64,000 bases of DNA from an uncultured bacterium (GCA_947643715.1 CANRXB010000001.1:1-64000), one strand, 5' to 3'; numbered from the stretch's first letter, positions 1-9,201 are shown. Program-made: numbers and translations. Notes: generated from the sequence alone by a model not told the origin.

Positions 1-1605
1 GGTGACGATCTCCTCCCGGATGGCGTCGATGGGCGGGTTGGTCACCTGGGCGAAGAGCTGGCGAAAATAGTCGAACAACGGCCGGTCGCGGCGGTCCAGC
101 ACCGCCAGGGGGACGTCCGCTCCCATGGCGGCGGTGGGCTCCGCCCCCGTGCGGGCCATGGGCAGGATGACGTCCCTCACGTCCTCATAGGTGTAGCCGA
201 ACGCCTTCTGCACCTGGACGCGGCGCTCCGGCGTATACGCCTCCACCCGGCGGTTGGGGATGGGCAGATTCTCCAAATGCACCAGGTCCCGATCGAGCCA
301 CTCGCCGTAGGGACTGCGGGCGGCGTAGTCCTCCTTGATCTCGCTGTCGCCGACGATCCGGCCCTGGAGCGTGTCCACCAGCAGCATCTTCCCCGGCTCC
401 AGCCGGGACTTCTCCACGATATGGGCAGGATCCACGTCCAGCACGCCCACCTCGGAGGACAGGATCAGCCGGCCGTCGTCGGTGACGTAGTACCGGGCGG
501 GGCGCAGGCCGTTGCGGTCCAGCACCGCCCCCACCTGGTCCCCGTCGGAGAACAGGATGGCCGCCGGGCCGTCCCAGGGCTCCATCATCACGGCGTAATA
601 CTGGTACAGGTCCCGCCGGGCCCGGGACAGGTCGGGAGCGCTCATCCACGGCTCCGGGATACACACCATCACCGCCAGGGGCAGCTCCATGCCGCTCATC
701 ATCAGGAACTCCAGGGTGTTGTCCAGCATGGCCGAGTCGGAGCCATTCGTGTCCACCACCGGGAACACCTTGTCGATGTCCTTGTCCCACACGCGCGCGT
801 GCATGGTCTCTTCCCGGGCCAGCATCCGGTCCACGTTGCCCCGGATGGTGTTGATCTCCCCGTTGTGGGCCATCAGGCGGTTGGGATGCGCCCGTTCCCA
901 GGAAGGGTCGGTGTTGGTGGAGAACCGGGAGTGGACCAGGGCGATGGCGGAGGTATACCCCTCGTCCTGGAGGTCGAGATAGAACTGCCGGAGCTGATCC
1001 ACCAGGAACATCCCCTTGTAGACGATGGTCCTGCTGGACAGGGAGGCCACATAGGTGTTGTCGTTGGACCGCTCGAATTCCCGCCGGGCGATATACAGCC
1101 GCCTGTCGAACTCCAGGCCCCTGGCCAAGCGGTCCGGGCGGCGCACGAAACCCTGCACGATCCGGGGCATCTTGGCCAGCGCCTTGTGGCCCAGCACCGA
1201 CCGGCACACTGGCACCTCCCGCCAGCCCAGGAACTCCATGCCCTCCTTGGCCGCGATCAGCTCGAACATCCTCATGGCCTGCTTCCGGCGCAGGTCCTCC
1301 TGGGGGAAGAAGAACATCCCCACACCGTAGTCCCGTTCCTCTCCCAGCGTGAAGCCCAAGCGCCGCGCCTCTCCCACAAAAAATCCGTGGGAGATCTGGA
1401 GCAGGATGCCCACGCCGTCGCCGGTCTCGCCCTCGGCGTCCTTGCCCGCCCGGTGCTCCAGCTTCTCTACGATCTTCAGCGCGTCGTCCACCGTCCGATG
1501 GGTCTTTCGGCCCTGGATGTCCACGACGGCCCCGACCCCGCAGGCGTCATGCTCGAACCTGGGGTCGTACAGTGGGGCGGTATGCTGTGTCCTGTCTCGC
1601 TGCAT
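1..1605 (-). CDS. gltB: Glutamate synthase large subunit, N-terminal part (runs off the left edge)
   Basis: Glutamate synthase moves the amide nitrogen of glutamine onto 2-oxoglutarate. The visible 535 codons cover the class II glutamine amidotransferase domain and the start of the central domain. The nucleophile is Cys22 in RFEHDACGVG, after a short propeptide that is normally removed. Other amidotransferase marks are RFSTNT and MAHNGEINTIRGN. The FMN, iron-sulfur and C-terminal domains lie beyond the window. The ATG at 1605 is preceded by GGAGGGA. It follows dapL by 91 bp on the same strand and is downstream of glnA, so the GS-GOGAT pair is nearly contiguous. The family call is secure; the gene is cut only by the window edge. 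Confidence 0.95.
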   Translation of the reverse strand, partial: MQRDRTQHTAPLYDPRFEHDACGVGAVVDIQGRKTHRTVDDALKIVEKLEHRAGKDAEGETGDGVGILLQISHGFFVGEARRLGFTLGEERDYGVGMFFFPQEDLRRKQAMRMFELIAAKEGMEFLGWREVPVCRSVLGHKALAKMPRIVQGFVRRPDRLARGLEFDRRLYIARREFERSNDNTYVASLSSRTIVYKGMFLVDQLRQFYLDLQDEGYTSAIALVHSRFSTNTDPSWERAHPNRLMAHNGEINTIRGNVDRMLAREETMHARVWDKDIDKVFPVVDTNGSDSAMLDNTLEFLMMSGMELPLAVMVCIPEPWMSAPDLSRARRDLYQYYAVMMEPWDGPAAILFSDGDQVGAVLDRNGLRPARYYVTDDGRLILSSEVGVLDVDPAHIVEKSRLEPGKMLLVDTLQGRIVGDSEIKEDYAARSPYGEWLDRDLVHLENLPIPNRRVEAYTPERRVQVQKAFGYTYEDVRDVILPMARTGAEPTAAMGADVPLAVLDRRDRPLFDYFRQLFAQVTNPPIDAIREEIVT

Positions 1606-1628
1606 GTGGATCCCTCCAAACGAGGACC

Positions 1629-1681
1629 GGCCCAACGGGCGCAGGGAGGGCGCGTTCCCCCTCCCTGCCCCCCGTTGGGCC
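1629..1681 (-). repeat. Long GC-rich hairpin between dapL and gltB
   Basis: Arms of about 20 bp (GGCCCAACGGG... pairing with ...CCGTTGGGCC) lie in the dapL-gltB gap. In the direction of these genes no U-tract follows, so it is not a standard terminator for dapL. A run of seven T follows on the opposite strand at 1691-1697. It may be a stability or processing element. Confidence 0.6.
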
Positions 1682-1696
1682 GGCCGATAGTTTTTT

Positions 1697-2914
1697 TCAC
1701 AATACCGATGCGATCCTCTGGACGGCTCGCTTCGTGTCGTCCGCGTCGCCGAAGGCGGTGACTCGGACGTACCCTTCCCCGCTGGGCCCGAAGCCCGCGC
1801 CGGGAGTGGTCACCACACACGCCTTTTTCAGCAGCAGATCGAAAAAGTCCCAGGAGGACACGCCCTCCGGCGTGCGCACCCACAGGTATGGGGCGTTCAC
1901 TCCGCCGTACACGGTCAGCCCCGCCGTCGTGAGGCCCTCCCGGATGACCTTGGCGTTGTTCCGGTAATAGTCGATGGCGGCCCGCGTCTGCGCCTTCCCC
2001 TCGGGCGTGAACACCGCCTCCGCCGCCCGCTGGACCACATAGGACACACCGTTGAACTTGGTGCCCTGACGGCGGTTCCACAGCGCGTTGAGGCACGCCC
2101 CGTCCCGCTCCAGCGCCTTGGGGATGACCGTATAGGCACAGCGGGTCCCGGTGAAGCCGGCGCTCTTGGAAAAGGAGCGGAACTCGATGGCGCAGGTCTC
2201 GGCGCCCTCCACCTCGAAGATGCTGTGGGGGATGCCCGGCTCGCTGATGAACGCCTCATAGGCCGAGTCGAACAGGATCACGCTGCCGCTGGCGTTGGCG
2301 TAGTCCACCCACACCTTGAGCTGCTCCTTGCTCGCCGCCGTCCCGGTGGGGTTGTTGGGAGAGCAGATATAGATGAGGTCAGGGGCGCGGCCCTCGGGCA
2401 GACTGGGGAAGAACCCGTTCTGCGCCGTGCAGGGCAGATAGATCAGGCCGTCCCACCGCTCGCCGTCGTGATCCCCGGCCCGGCCCGCCATGGCGTTGGT
2501 GTCCACATACACCGGATACACCGGATCGCACACCGCCACCACGTTGTCCACGGAAAAGATGTCGCCGATGCTGCCGCAGTCGCTCTTGGCGCCGTCGGAC
2601 ACGAAGATCTCGTCGTCGGCGATCTCCACGCCCCGCTCCCGGTAAGAGTCCCGGATGGCGAAGCGCAGGAAGTCATAGGCGCAGCAGGTCTCCTCGCAGT
2701 AACCCCGGAAGGTCTCCTTGACCCCCATCTCCTTGGCCGCTCCCACCATGGCGTCCACCACAGCGGGGGCCAAAGGCTGGGTCACGTCCCCTATCCCCAG
2801 GCGGATCAGGGGCATGGGCGTGCCTTGGGCCGAAAAGGCCCGTACCCTTCGGCCGATCTCCGGGAACAGGTAGCCGCCCGGCAGTTTGAGAAAGTTTCGA
2901 TTGATGCGGGCCAT
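1697..2914 (-). CDS. dapL: LL-diaminopimelate aminotransferase
   Basis: PLP-dependent fold-type I aminotransferase that converts tetrahydrodipicolinate directly to LL-diaminopimelate, using glutamate, in the short lysine/peptidoglycan route. 405 aa, normal for DapL. Seen: N-terminal [16 protein letters not shown] block, SPNNPTGT, and the PLP-lysine motif [12 protein letters not shown] at about residue 262. A GTG at 2923 is in frame but sits directly on the Shine-Dalgarno; the ATG at 2914 has AGGAG at the right distance and is preferred. The usual GYGPEQGYDFL stretch is replaced by a cysteine-rich [13 protein letters not shown], an oddity near the substrate site. It is followed on the same strand by gltB and preceded by dapF, the next enzyme of the pathway. 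Confidence 0.95.
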   Translation of the reverse strand: MARINRNFLKLPGGYLFPEIGRRVRAFSAQGTPMPLIRLGIGDVTQPLAPAVVDAMVGAAKEMGVKETFRGYCEETCCAYDFLRFAIRDSYRERGVEIADDEIFVSDGAKSDCGSIGDIFSVDNVVAVCDPVYPVYVDTNAMAGRAGDHDGERWDGLIYLPCTAQNGFFPSLPEGRAPDLIYICSPNNPTGTAASKEQLKVWVDYANASGSVILFDSAYEAFISEPGIPHSIFEVEGAETCAIEFRSFSKSAGFTGTRCAYTVIPKALERDGACLNALWNRRQGTKFNGVSYVVQRAAEAVFTPEGKAQTRAAIDYYRNNAKVIREGLTTAGLTVYGGVNAPYLWVRTPEGVSSWDFFDLLLKKACVVTTPGAGFGPSGEGYVRVTAFGDADDTKRAVQRIASVL

Positions 2915-2972
2915 CAGGACCACTCCTCACCTTATCAGATCGGACCATTCTACCACAGGAGCGCAGATCCGG

Positions 2973-3767
2973 TCAAGCGTCAAGTTCGCCATGGAACACC
3001 GTCACGGCGGGGCCGGTCATGAACACATGCCCGGAGCTCTCGTCCCAGCGGACCTCCAGCTCGCCCCCGGCCAGACAGACCACCGCTTCCCGGCCCAGCT
3101 TCCCCAGCGACGCCATGGCCGACACGCTCGCGCAGGCCCCGGTGCCGCAGGCCAGGGTCTCCCCGCTGCCCCGCTCCCACACCCTCATCTCCAGCCTGTC
3201 CCGGCCCAGCACCCGGACGAATTCCGCGTTCACTCTGTGGCGGAACGCAGGATCGCGCTCCACCGCCGGGCCGAGCGCCCGCAGATCCAGGGCGGCGGGA
3301 TCTTCCACCTCCACCACCGCGTGGGGGTTCCCCATGGACACGGGGACGGCGGTATAGCCCTCCCCGCCGATCACCAGCGGGACAGGCGGCTCCACCACGG
3401 GCGTCCCCATGTTCACCGCCGCTCCCACGGCCTTCCCGCCCCGGATCATCAGGGATATCTCCCGCTCCCCCGCCAGGGTCTCGATGGACAGATGCGCCCG
3501 ATCCGTCAGGCCCTTGTCGTACACGTATTTCCCGAAACAGCGGATGCCGTTGCCGCACATGGCCCCCTCGGAGCCGTCGGCGTTGAACATCCGCATCTTG
3601 AAGTCCGCCCGATCCGACGGGCAGACACACACGATGCCGTCTCCCCCCACGCCGAAATGGCGGTCGGACAGGCGGCGGGCCAATTCGCCCAGATCCTCTG
3701 GAGTAGAGCCCATGCAGTCCAAAAAGATGTAGTCGTTCCCCAGACCGTGCATCTTCGTGAATTCCAT
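2973..3767 (-). CDS. dapF: Diaminopimelate epimerase
   Basis: Cofactor-independent epimerase converting LL- to meso-diaminopimelate for lysine and peptidoglycan. 264 aa. Starts with the typical KMHGLGNDYIF. The two catalytic cysteines sit in MCGNGIRC (about residue 74) and LACGTGACAS (about residue 210). An ATG six bases upstream (3773) is in frame, but AGGAGGG would abut it; the ATG at 3767 has correct spacing. It lies 58 bp upstream of dapL on the same strand, so two consecutive steps of the DapL pathway are probably co-transcribed. Confidence 0.96.
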   Translation of the reverse strand: MEFTKMHGLGNDYIFLDCMGSTPEDLGELARRLSDRHFGVGGDGIVCVCPSDRADFKMRMFNADGSEGAMCGNGIRCFGKYVYDKGLTDRAHLSIETLAGEREISLMIRGGKAVGAAVNMGTPVVEPPVPLVIGGEGYTAVPVSMGNPHAVVEVEDPAALDLRALGPAVERDPAFRHRVNAEFVRVLGRDRLEMRVWERGSGETLACGTGACASVSAMASLGKLGREAVVCLAGGELEVRWDESSGHVFMTGPAVTVFHGELDA

Positions 3768-3849
3768 GGCCATCCCTCCTCGTCTGCTGATCGGGAAGCC
3801 AAAAGGGGCGCAGCGGGGCGGCGATCTTCCGGCCGCCGTCCCGCCTCGT

Positions 3850-4383
3850 TCACTGATCCGCCAGTACCAGCCTCGCGATATCAGTCAGCCGGACGCCCTC
3901 GTCCATGCTCTGCTTTTGCAAAAAACGGTGGGCCTGCTCTTCCGTCATGCCGTAGCGGTCCATGAGCACCGCCTTGGCCTGCTCCACCAGCTCCCGCTCC
4001 TCCTGGGACCGCCGAGAGGCCCCCCGGTCCTTCCCGGCGGCACTGAGCTGGGCCAGCAGCCGTACCGAGGCCACCAGCTCCGAGCGGCGCACCGGGGCCT
4101 GGAGCTTGAAGATCCCCTCCGCCTCGCACAGCTCCAGCCGGGCCTGAGGGGCGATCATCAGCATGGAACACCGCTGGGGCAGATCGTAGGACAGCGCTTC
4201 GCAGCTCTCGTCCCCCAGCTTGAACCCGCACACCACGACGCTCAGGCGCAGCTTGCGCACCGTGCGGCGCACCTGGTCCGCGCTGCGGCACACGATACAG
4301 GAGAACCCACCGCTGCTCTCCAGGACCTCCCGGAGCCTGTCACAGTTGGCCTGGCTCTCAAAGGCCAAGATCACCTGGCACAT
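3850..4383 (-). CDS. ANTAR-domain response-regulator-like antiterminator
   Basis: 177 aa. The N-terminal ~115 residues form a receiver-like alpha/beta fold without an obvious phospho-acceptor aspartate. The C-terminal ~55 residues are an ANTAR RNA-binding domain (LVEQAKAVLMDRYGMTEE, then AHRFLQKQSMDEG). ANTAR proteins bind tandem hexaloop RNA hairpins and prevent termination. The gene lies 41 bp downstream of glnA on the same strand. Family precedent (NasT, and ANTAR proteins next to clostridial glnA) suggests control of nitrogen-assimilation transcripts. AAAGGAGGGG precedes the ATG. The receiver part seems degenerate, so the input may be a partner protein or a ligand rather than phosphorylation. 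Confidence 0.88.
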   Translation of the reverse strand: MCQVILAFESQANCDRLREVLESSGGFSCIVCRSADQVRRTVRKLRLSVVVCGFKLGDESCEALSYDLPQRCSMLMIAPQARLELCEAEGIFKLQAPVRRSELVASVRLLAQLSAAGKDRGASRRSQEERELVEQAKAVLMDRYGMTEEQAHRFLQKQSMDEGVRLTDIARLVLADQ

Positions 4384-4424
4384 CCCGTTCCCCTCCTTTC
4401 ATGACTGGCCGGCGAGCGGGACGC

Positions 4425-5756
4425 TCAGTAGTTGATCATATACTTGTCCCGCTCCCAGCTCGACACGCGGGTGCGGTACTCGTCCCATTCCGCCTCTTTC
4501 CCCGCGATGTACTGGGAGCTGACGTGCTCGCCCAAAGTCGCCATCACCAGCTTATCCTTCTTCATCGCGGCGAGGGCCTCCTCCAAAGAGCCGGGCAGCG
4601 CCTCGATGCCCCGGCGCTTCCGGGTGGCGGGGGTCATGGCGAAGATGTTCTCCGTGATCTCGGGGGGCGGGGTCATGCCCTTCTCGATGCCGTCCAGCCC
4701 GGCGGCCAGGCACACGGCCAGAGCCAGATAGGGGTTGCAGGCGGGATCGGGGCAGCGCAGCTCCACCCGGGTGCCCTGGCCCCGGGACGCCGGGATGCGG
4801 ATGAGGGCGGAACGGTTGGAGGCGGACCAGGCCATGTAGCAGGGGGCCTCGTAGCCGGGGACCAGGCGCTTGTAGGAGTTGACCAGCGGGTTGGTGATGG
4901 CGGCCATGCCCTTCATATGGGCCAGGATGCCGGCGATGAACGAATAGCACTCTTTCGAGAGCTGCTTGTGGCCGTCCTCGTCAAAGAACACGTTCTTGCC
5001 GTCCCGGAACAGGGACATGTTGGTGTGCATCCCGGAGCCGTTGATGCCGAAGATCGGCTTGGGCATGAAGGTGGCGTGGAGGCCGTTCTTCTGGGCCAGG
5101 GTCTTGACCGCCAGCTTGAAGGTCATGACCTTGTCGGCGCACTCCAGAGCGGGGGCGTATTTGAAGTCGATCTCATGCTGGCCCTGGGCCACCTCATGGT
5201 GGGACGCCTCGATCTCATACCCCATCTGCTCCAGGGCCAGGCAGATCTCCCGCCGGGTGGACTCGCCGTGATCCAGGGGGCCCAGGTCGAAATAGCCCGC
5301 CTCGTCGTTGGTCTTGGTGGTGGGCTTGCCCTCCTCGTCGGTCTGGAACAGGAAGAACTCCGCCTCAGGCCCCACGTTGAACGTGTCGTAGCCCATGGCC
5401 CTGGCCTTCTCCAGCACCCGCTCCAGCACGCCCCGGGGATCGCCTATGAAGGGGCTGCCGTCCGTGTCGTACACGTCGCAGATCAGTCTGGCCACCTTGC
5501 CGTGCTGGGGCCGCCAGGGGAAGATGACGAAGCTGTCCAGGTCGGGGTACAGGTACTGGTCGGACTCGTTGATGCGGACGAAGCCCTCGATGGAGGAACC
5601 GTCCAGCATGATCTGGTTGTTCACCGCCCTGTCGATCTGGGACGCCGTGATGGCCACGTTCTTGAGCTGGCCGAAGATGTCGGTGAACTGCATCCGGATG
5701 AACTTGACGTCCTCTTCCTTCACGATGCGGATGATGTCCTCTTTGGTATAGCCCAT
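4425..5756 (-). CDS. glnA: Glutamine synthetase, type I
   Basis: ATP-dependent ligation of ammonia to glutamate. 443 aa, the size of the Gram-positive GSI-alpha subunit, which lacks the adenylylation insert of enterobacterial enzymes. Seen: N-terminal [10 protein letters not shown], the metal/glutamate residues in GPEAEFFLF and [11 protein letters not shown], the ATP-site [12 protein letters not shown], and [19 protein letters not shown]. The C-terminal stretch that mediates feedback inhibition and GlnR binding in Bacillus is present. The ATG at 5756 follows AAGGGGAAG; a longer in-frame start at 5774 overlaps that Shine-Dalgarno. It is the first gene of a leftward block (glnA, ANTAR, dapF, dapL, gltB) with its own consensus promoter and a structured leader. 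Confidence 0.97.
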   Translation of the reverse strand: MGYTKEDIIRIVKEEDVKFIRMQFTDIFGQLKNVAITASQIDRAVNNQIMLDGSSIEGFVRINESDQYLYPDLDSFVIFPWRPQHGKVARLICDVYDTDGSPFIGDPRGVLERVLEKARAMGYDTFNVGPEAEFFLFQTDEEGKPTTKTNDEAGYFDLGPLDHGESTRREICLALEQMGYEIEASHHEVAQGQHEIDFKYAPALECADKVMTFKLAVKTLAQKNGLHATFMPKPIFGINGSGMHTNMSLFRDGKNVFFDEDGHKQLSKECYSFIAGILAHMKGMAAITNPLVNSYKRLVPGYEAPCYMAWSASNRSALIRIPASRGQGTRVELRCPDPACNPYLALAVCLAAGLDGIEKGMTPPPEITENIFAMTPATRKRRGIEALPGSLEEALAAMKKDKLVMATLGEHVSSQYIAGKEAEWDEYRTRVSSWERDKYMINY

Positions 5757-5842
5757 ATTGACTTCCCCTTTCATTTATATTGGCCCGCCGGGAGATCATG
5801 CGTCTCGCCCCGCCCGCCAATGTCTCTGGGTCGATCCAACAC

Positions 5843-5890
5843 AGGAGAAGGCGCTCCAAACCTACAGGTCCGGAACGCCTTCGTTCTCCT
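5843..5890 (-). promoter_or_regulatory. Hairpin in the glnA leader
   Basis: In the leader RNA of glnA, AGGAGA and AAGGCG pair with GCGCCTTCTCCT across a 3-nt bulge, and a smaller stem is possible in the loop. It starts about 7 nt after the predicted start site and is not followed by a U-tract, so it is a structured leader rather than a plain terminator. The neighbouring ANTAR gene makes an RNA-based control plausible, but two tandem hexaloops are not evident. Confidence 0.5.
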
Positions 5891-5903
5891 GATCATGGCT
5901 CTC

Positions 5904-5931
5904 AGTATACCACGAAGCGCGTTTTTGTCAA
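5904..5931 (-). promoter_or_regulatory. glnA promoter
   Basis: On the minus strand TTGACA (5926-5931), a 16-bp spacer and TATACT (5904-5909). Predicted start near 5897 gives a leader of about 140 nt. Confidence 0.8.
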
Positions 5932-5938
5932 TGCTTTT

Positions 5939-5952
5939 TTGCATCGATGCAA
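5939..5952. promoter_or_regulatory. Perfect 14-bp palindrome upstream of glnA
   Basis: TTGCATCGATGCAA, centred 17 bp upstream of the glnA -35 box, between the divergent glnA and ppdK promoters. Suitable for binding a dimeric regulator; it does not match GlnR/TnrA boxes (TGTNA-N7-TNACA). Confidence 0.4.
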
Positions 5953-5999
5953 GATCTCATCGCAAAAAACAGGTATCGCACCTTCTCAAACGCGTTTTT

Positions 6000-6013
6000 T
6001 GTGATATGTCACA
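6000..6013. promoter_or_regulatory. TGTGA-N4-TCACA inverted repeat
   Basis: TGTGATATGTCACA lies 59 bp upstream of the ppdK -35 box. Half-sites look like Crp/Fnr or Rex half-sites, but the 4-bp centre fits neither standard spacing. Candidate operator only. Confidence 0.35.
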
Positions 6014-6072
6014 TCCCGGCCGGCCGGTGCGGACAGACGCTGGAAAAACATGAAAAGGCTTCCAACTCTCAC

Positions 6073-6101
6073 TTGACCATTCCCCCGCGTTCTGATAAAA
6101 T
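6073..6101 (+). promoter_or_regulatory. ppdK promoter
   Basis: TTGACC (6073-6078), 17-bp spacer, TAAAAT (6096-6101). Predicted start is near 6108, 57 nt before the ppdK ATG. Confidence 0.75.
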
Positions 6102-6164
6102 ATCTTTATTGGATCCTCTTCCTTGGTTCCACCGCACATCCGATAAAAATTGGAGGAATGTACA

Positions 6165-8792
6165 ATGGCTCACAAATACGTCTATCTGTTCTCAGAGGGC
6201 AACGCCGATATGCGCGAGTTGCTGGGCGGCAAGGGCGCCAATCTGGCCGAGATGACCAACATCGGCCTGCCCGTCCCCCAGGGCTTCACCATCACCACCG
6301 AGGCGTGCACCCAGTACTATGAGGACGGACAGAAGATCAACGACGAGATCCAGGCGCAGATCATGGAATATATCACCAAGATGGAGGAGATCACCTCCAA
6401 GAAGTTCGGCGATAAGGAGAACCCCCTGCTGGTCTCCGTGCGCTCCGGCGCCCGGGCCTCCATGCCCGGCATGATGGACACCATCCTGAACCTGGGCCTC
6501 AATGAGGACGTGGTGGAGGTCCTCTCCCGCAAGTCCGGCAACCCCCGCTGGGCCTGGGACTGCTACCGCCGCTTCATCCAGATGTACTCCGACGTGGTCA
6601 TGGAAGTGGGCAAGAAGTATTTCGAGCAGCTCATCGACCAGATGAAGGAGAAGAAGGGCGTCACTCTGGACGTGGAGCTCACCGCCGAGGACCTGAAGGA
6701 GCTGGCCGGCCAGTTCAAGGCCGAGTATAAGGCCAAGATCGGCTCCGACTTCCCCTCCGACCCCAAGGAGCAGCTCATGGGCGCGATCAAGGCCGTGTTC
6801 CGTTCCTGGGACAATCCCCGCGCCAACGTCTACCGCCGCGACAACGACATCCCCTACTCCTGGGGCACCGCCGTCAACGTCCAGTCCATGGCCTTCGGCA
6901 ACATGGGCGACGACTGCGGCACCGGCGTGGCCTTCACCCGCAACCCCGCCACCGGCGAGAAGAAGCTGATGGGCGAGTTCCTCACCAACGCCCAGGGCGA
7001 GGACGTGGTGGCCGGCGTGCGCACCCCCATGCCCATCAGCGAGATGGCCAACAAGTTCCCCGAGGCTTTCGCCCAGTTCGAGAACGTGTGCAAGACCCTG
7101 GAGGACCATTACCGCGACATGCAGGACATGGAGTTCACCGTGGAAGCCGGCAAGCTCTACATGCTCCAGACCCGCAACGGCAAGCGCACTCCCGCCGCCG
7201 CGCTGAAGATCGCCTGCGACCTGGTGGACGAGGGGATGATCGACGAGAAGAAGGCCGTGGCCATGATCGAGCCCCGGTCCCTGGACACCCTGCTCCATCC
7301 TCAGTTCGACGGCAACGTCCTGAAGGAAGCCCCCGTGCTGGCCACCGCTCTGGGCGCTTCCCCCGGCGCCGCCTCCGGCCGCATCGTCTTTTCCGCTGAG
7401 GAGGCCAAGGAGCAGGCCGCCCGCGGCGAGAAGGTCGTGCTGGTCCGCCTGGAGACCTCTCCCGAGGACATCGAGGGCATGAAGGCCGCCCAGGGCATCC
7501 TGACCGTCCGGGGCGGCATGACCTCCCACGCCGCCGTGGTGGCCCGCGGCATGGGCCGCTGCTGCGTGTCCGGCTGCGGCGAGATCAAGATGGATGAGGC
7601 CAACAAGCAGTTCGAGCTGAAGGGCAAGACCTTCCACGAGGGCGACTGGATCTCTCTGGACGGCTCCACCGGCAAGATCTACGACGGCGCCATCCCCACT
7701 GTGGACGCCGTCATCGGCGGTGAGTTCGCCCGGGTCATGGGCTGGGCGGACAAGTACCGCCGCCTCCAGGTGCGCACCAATGCCGACACTCCCCACGACG
7801 CCGCTCAGGCCAGGAAGTTCGGCGCTCAGGGCATCGGCCTGTGCCGTACCGAGCACATGTTCTTCGACGACGACCGCATCCCCGCCATCCGTGAGATGAT
7901 CTGCTCCGACACCGTGGAGGAGCGCGAGAAGGCCCTGGCCAAGCTGGAGCCGATGCAGCAGTCCGATTTCGAGGGCATCTACGAAGCCATGGAAGGTATG
8001 CCTGTCACCATCCGCTTCCTGGATCCCCCCCTGCACGAGTTCGTCCCCACCGAGGAGGCCGACATCGAGAAGCTGGCCGCCGACATGGGCAAGAGCGTGA
8101 CCGACATCAAGAACATCATCGCCGGCCTGCATGAGTTCAACCCCATGATGGGCCACCGCGGCTGCCGTCTGGCGGTCACTTATCCTGAGATCGCCGCCAT
8201 GCAGACCAACGCCGTCATCAAGGCCGCTCTGAACGTCCAGGCCCGCCACGCCGACTGGAACGTGGTGCCCGAGATCATGATCCCCTTGGTGGGCGAGGTC
8301 AAGGAGCTGGCCTACGTCAAGAGTGTGGTCACTGCCACTGCCGACAAGCTGATCTCTGAGGCGGGCTCCTCCATGAAGTACAAGGTGGGCACCATGATCG
8401 AGATCCCCCGGGCCGCCCTCACCGCCGACCTCATCGCTCAGCAGGCCGACTTCTTCTCCTTCGGCACCAACGACCTGACTCAGATGACCTTCGGCTTCAG
8501 CCGTGACGACGCGGGCAAGTTCCTGGAAGCCTACTACGACAAGAAGATCTACGAGAGCGATCCCTTCGCCAAGCTGGACCAGACCGGCGTGGGCCGTCTC
8601 ATCCAGACCGCCGCGAAGCTTGGCCGCGGGGCCAATCCCGACCTGCACCTAGGCATCTGCGGCGAGCACGGCGGCGACCCCTCCTCCGTCGAGTTCTGCC
8701 ATAAGGTGGGCCTGGACTATGTGTCCTGCTCCCCCTTCCGTGTGCCCATCGCCCGGCTGAGCGCCGCTCAGGCTGCGATCGCCAACGGCTGA
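6165..8792 (+). CDS. ppdK: Pyruvate, phosphate dikinase
   Basis: Interconverts pyruvate + ATP + Pi with PEP + AMP + PPi; in anaerobic Firmicutes it often supports PPi-linked glycolysis or PEP formation. 875 aa, the usual length. Seen in order: N-terminal nucleotide-binding domain (LLGGKGANLAEM, SVRSGARASMPGMMDT), the swivelling phospho-histidine domain with catalytic His in GGMTSHAAVVARGMG (about residue 455), and the C-terminal PEP/pyruvate TIM barrel with GICGEHGGDP. The ATG at 6165 has TTGGAGGAATG upstream; a TTG at 6150 is in frame but overlaps the Shine-Dalgarno. Single-gene unit with its own promoter and a strong 3' hairpin, divergent from glnA. Confidence 0.98.
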   Translation: MAHKYVYLFSEGNADMRELLGGKGANLAEMTNIGLPVPQGFTITTEACTQYYEDGQKINDEIQAQIMEYITKMEEITSKKFGDKENPLLVSVRSGARASMPGMMDTILNLGLNEDVVEVLSRKSGNPRWAWDCYRRFIQMYSDVVMEVGKKYFEQLIDQMKEKKGVTLDVELTAEDLKELAGQFKAEYKAKIGSDFPSDPKEQLMGAIKAVFRSWDNPRANVYRRDNDIPYSWGTAVNVQSMAFGNMGDDCGTGVAFTRNPATGEKKLMGEFLTNAQGEDVVAGVRTPMPISEMANKFPEAFAQFENVCKTLEDHYRDMQDMEFTVEAGKLYMLQTRNGKRTPAAALKIACDLVDEGMIDEKKAVAMIEPRSLDTLLHPQFDGNVLKEAPVLATALGASPGAASGRIVFSAEEAKEQAARGEKVVLVRLETSPEDIEGMKAAQGILTVRGGMTSHAAVVARGMGRCCVSGCGEIKMDEANKQFELKGKTFHEGDWISLDGSTGKIYDGAIPTVDAVIGGEFARVMGWADKYRRLQVRTNADTPHDAAQARKFGAQGIGLCRTEHMFFDDDRIPAIREMICSDTVEEREKALAKLEPMQQSDFEGIYEAMEGMPVTIRFLDPPLHEFVPTEEADIEKLAADMGKSVTDIKNIIAGLHEFNPMMGHRGCRLAVTYPEIAAMQTNAVIKAALNVQARHADWNVVPEIMIPLVGEVKELAYVKSVVTATADKLISEAGSSMKYKVGTMIEIPRAALTADLIAQQADFFSFGTNDLTQMTFGFSRDDAGKFLEAYYDKKIYESDPFAKLDQTGVGRLIQTAAKLGRGANPDLHLGICGEHGGDPSSVEFCHKVGLDYVSCSPFRVPIARLSAAQAAIANG

Positions 8793-9201
8793 TGATAACT
8801 GTGGTCTAACCAAAAGCCAAGGGTCGTTTTGACCAAGGCTCGAACGCTCGAGCGTCGGACTGACCACCGATAACAATAGAGTGCGCCGCAAGCGCCCCGG
8901 TCGGGGCTGCGGCGCACTCTATCGTTCGTTATCCCCTATCGACCTTGTGCTGCTCCTGCTTCTTTATTTCAAGATCGCCTGTATCCTTTTTGATACCGCA
9001 AGACCTTTGATATATAGGAGATACATCACGATACAGAACGATGACATGAAAAAGCATATCCACCAGCCCATGGCACGTCCTCCTCTAAAATCATGTTTCA
9101 TCCAGCAGATCTGCTGGTCATCCACTTTTCCGATCGGCAACACTCAACTGGATAAGGGGCCTTTCGTTTCGGGACGATCGCAGTCCAGCCAGCGGCCCGG
9201 C
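8793..9201. other. Intergenic stretch without genes (ppdK / island boundary)
   Basis: 409 bp between convergent genes. It holds the ppdK 3' hairpin (8876-8922) and a short palindrome ACGCTCGAGCGT near 8844. The rest is AT-richer and shows no convincing coding frame, promoter or attachment-site repeat. Confidence 0.6.
8876..8922 (+). terminator. Strong hairpin after ppdK
   Basis: 15-bp perfect arms (ATAGAGTGCGCCGCA / TGCGGCGCACTCTAT) with an inner GCCCC/GGGGC stem, 84 bp after the ppdK stop. The U-tract is weak (CGTTCGTT), so termination may be partial. Confidence 0.6.

Noticed and set aside
5843-5890. Intrinsic terminator in the glnA leader
   Set aside because: No U-tract follows the hairpin in the direction of glnA.
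6192-8648. Open frame of 818 codons antisense to ppdK
   Set aside because: Strong ppdK homology on the plus strand; the antisense product is a His/Gly/Leu-rich low-complexity sequence.
8793-9201. Integration site of a mobile element at the island edge
   Set aside because: No tRNA gene, direct repeat matching the 18.8 kb edge, or integrase could be found.
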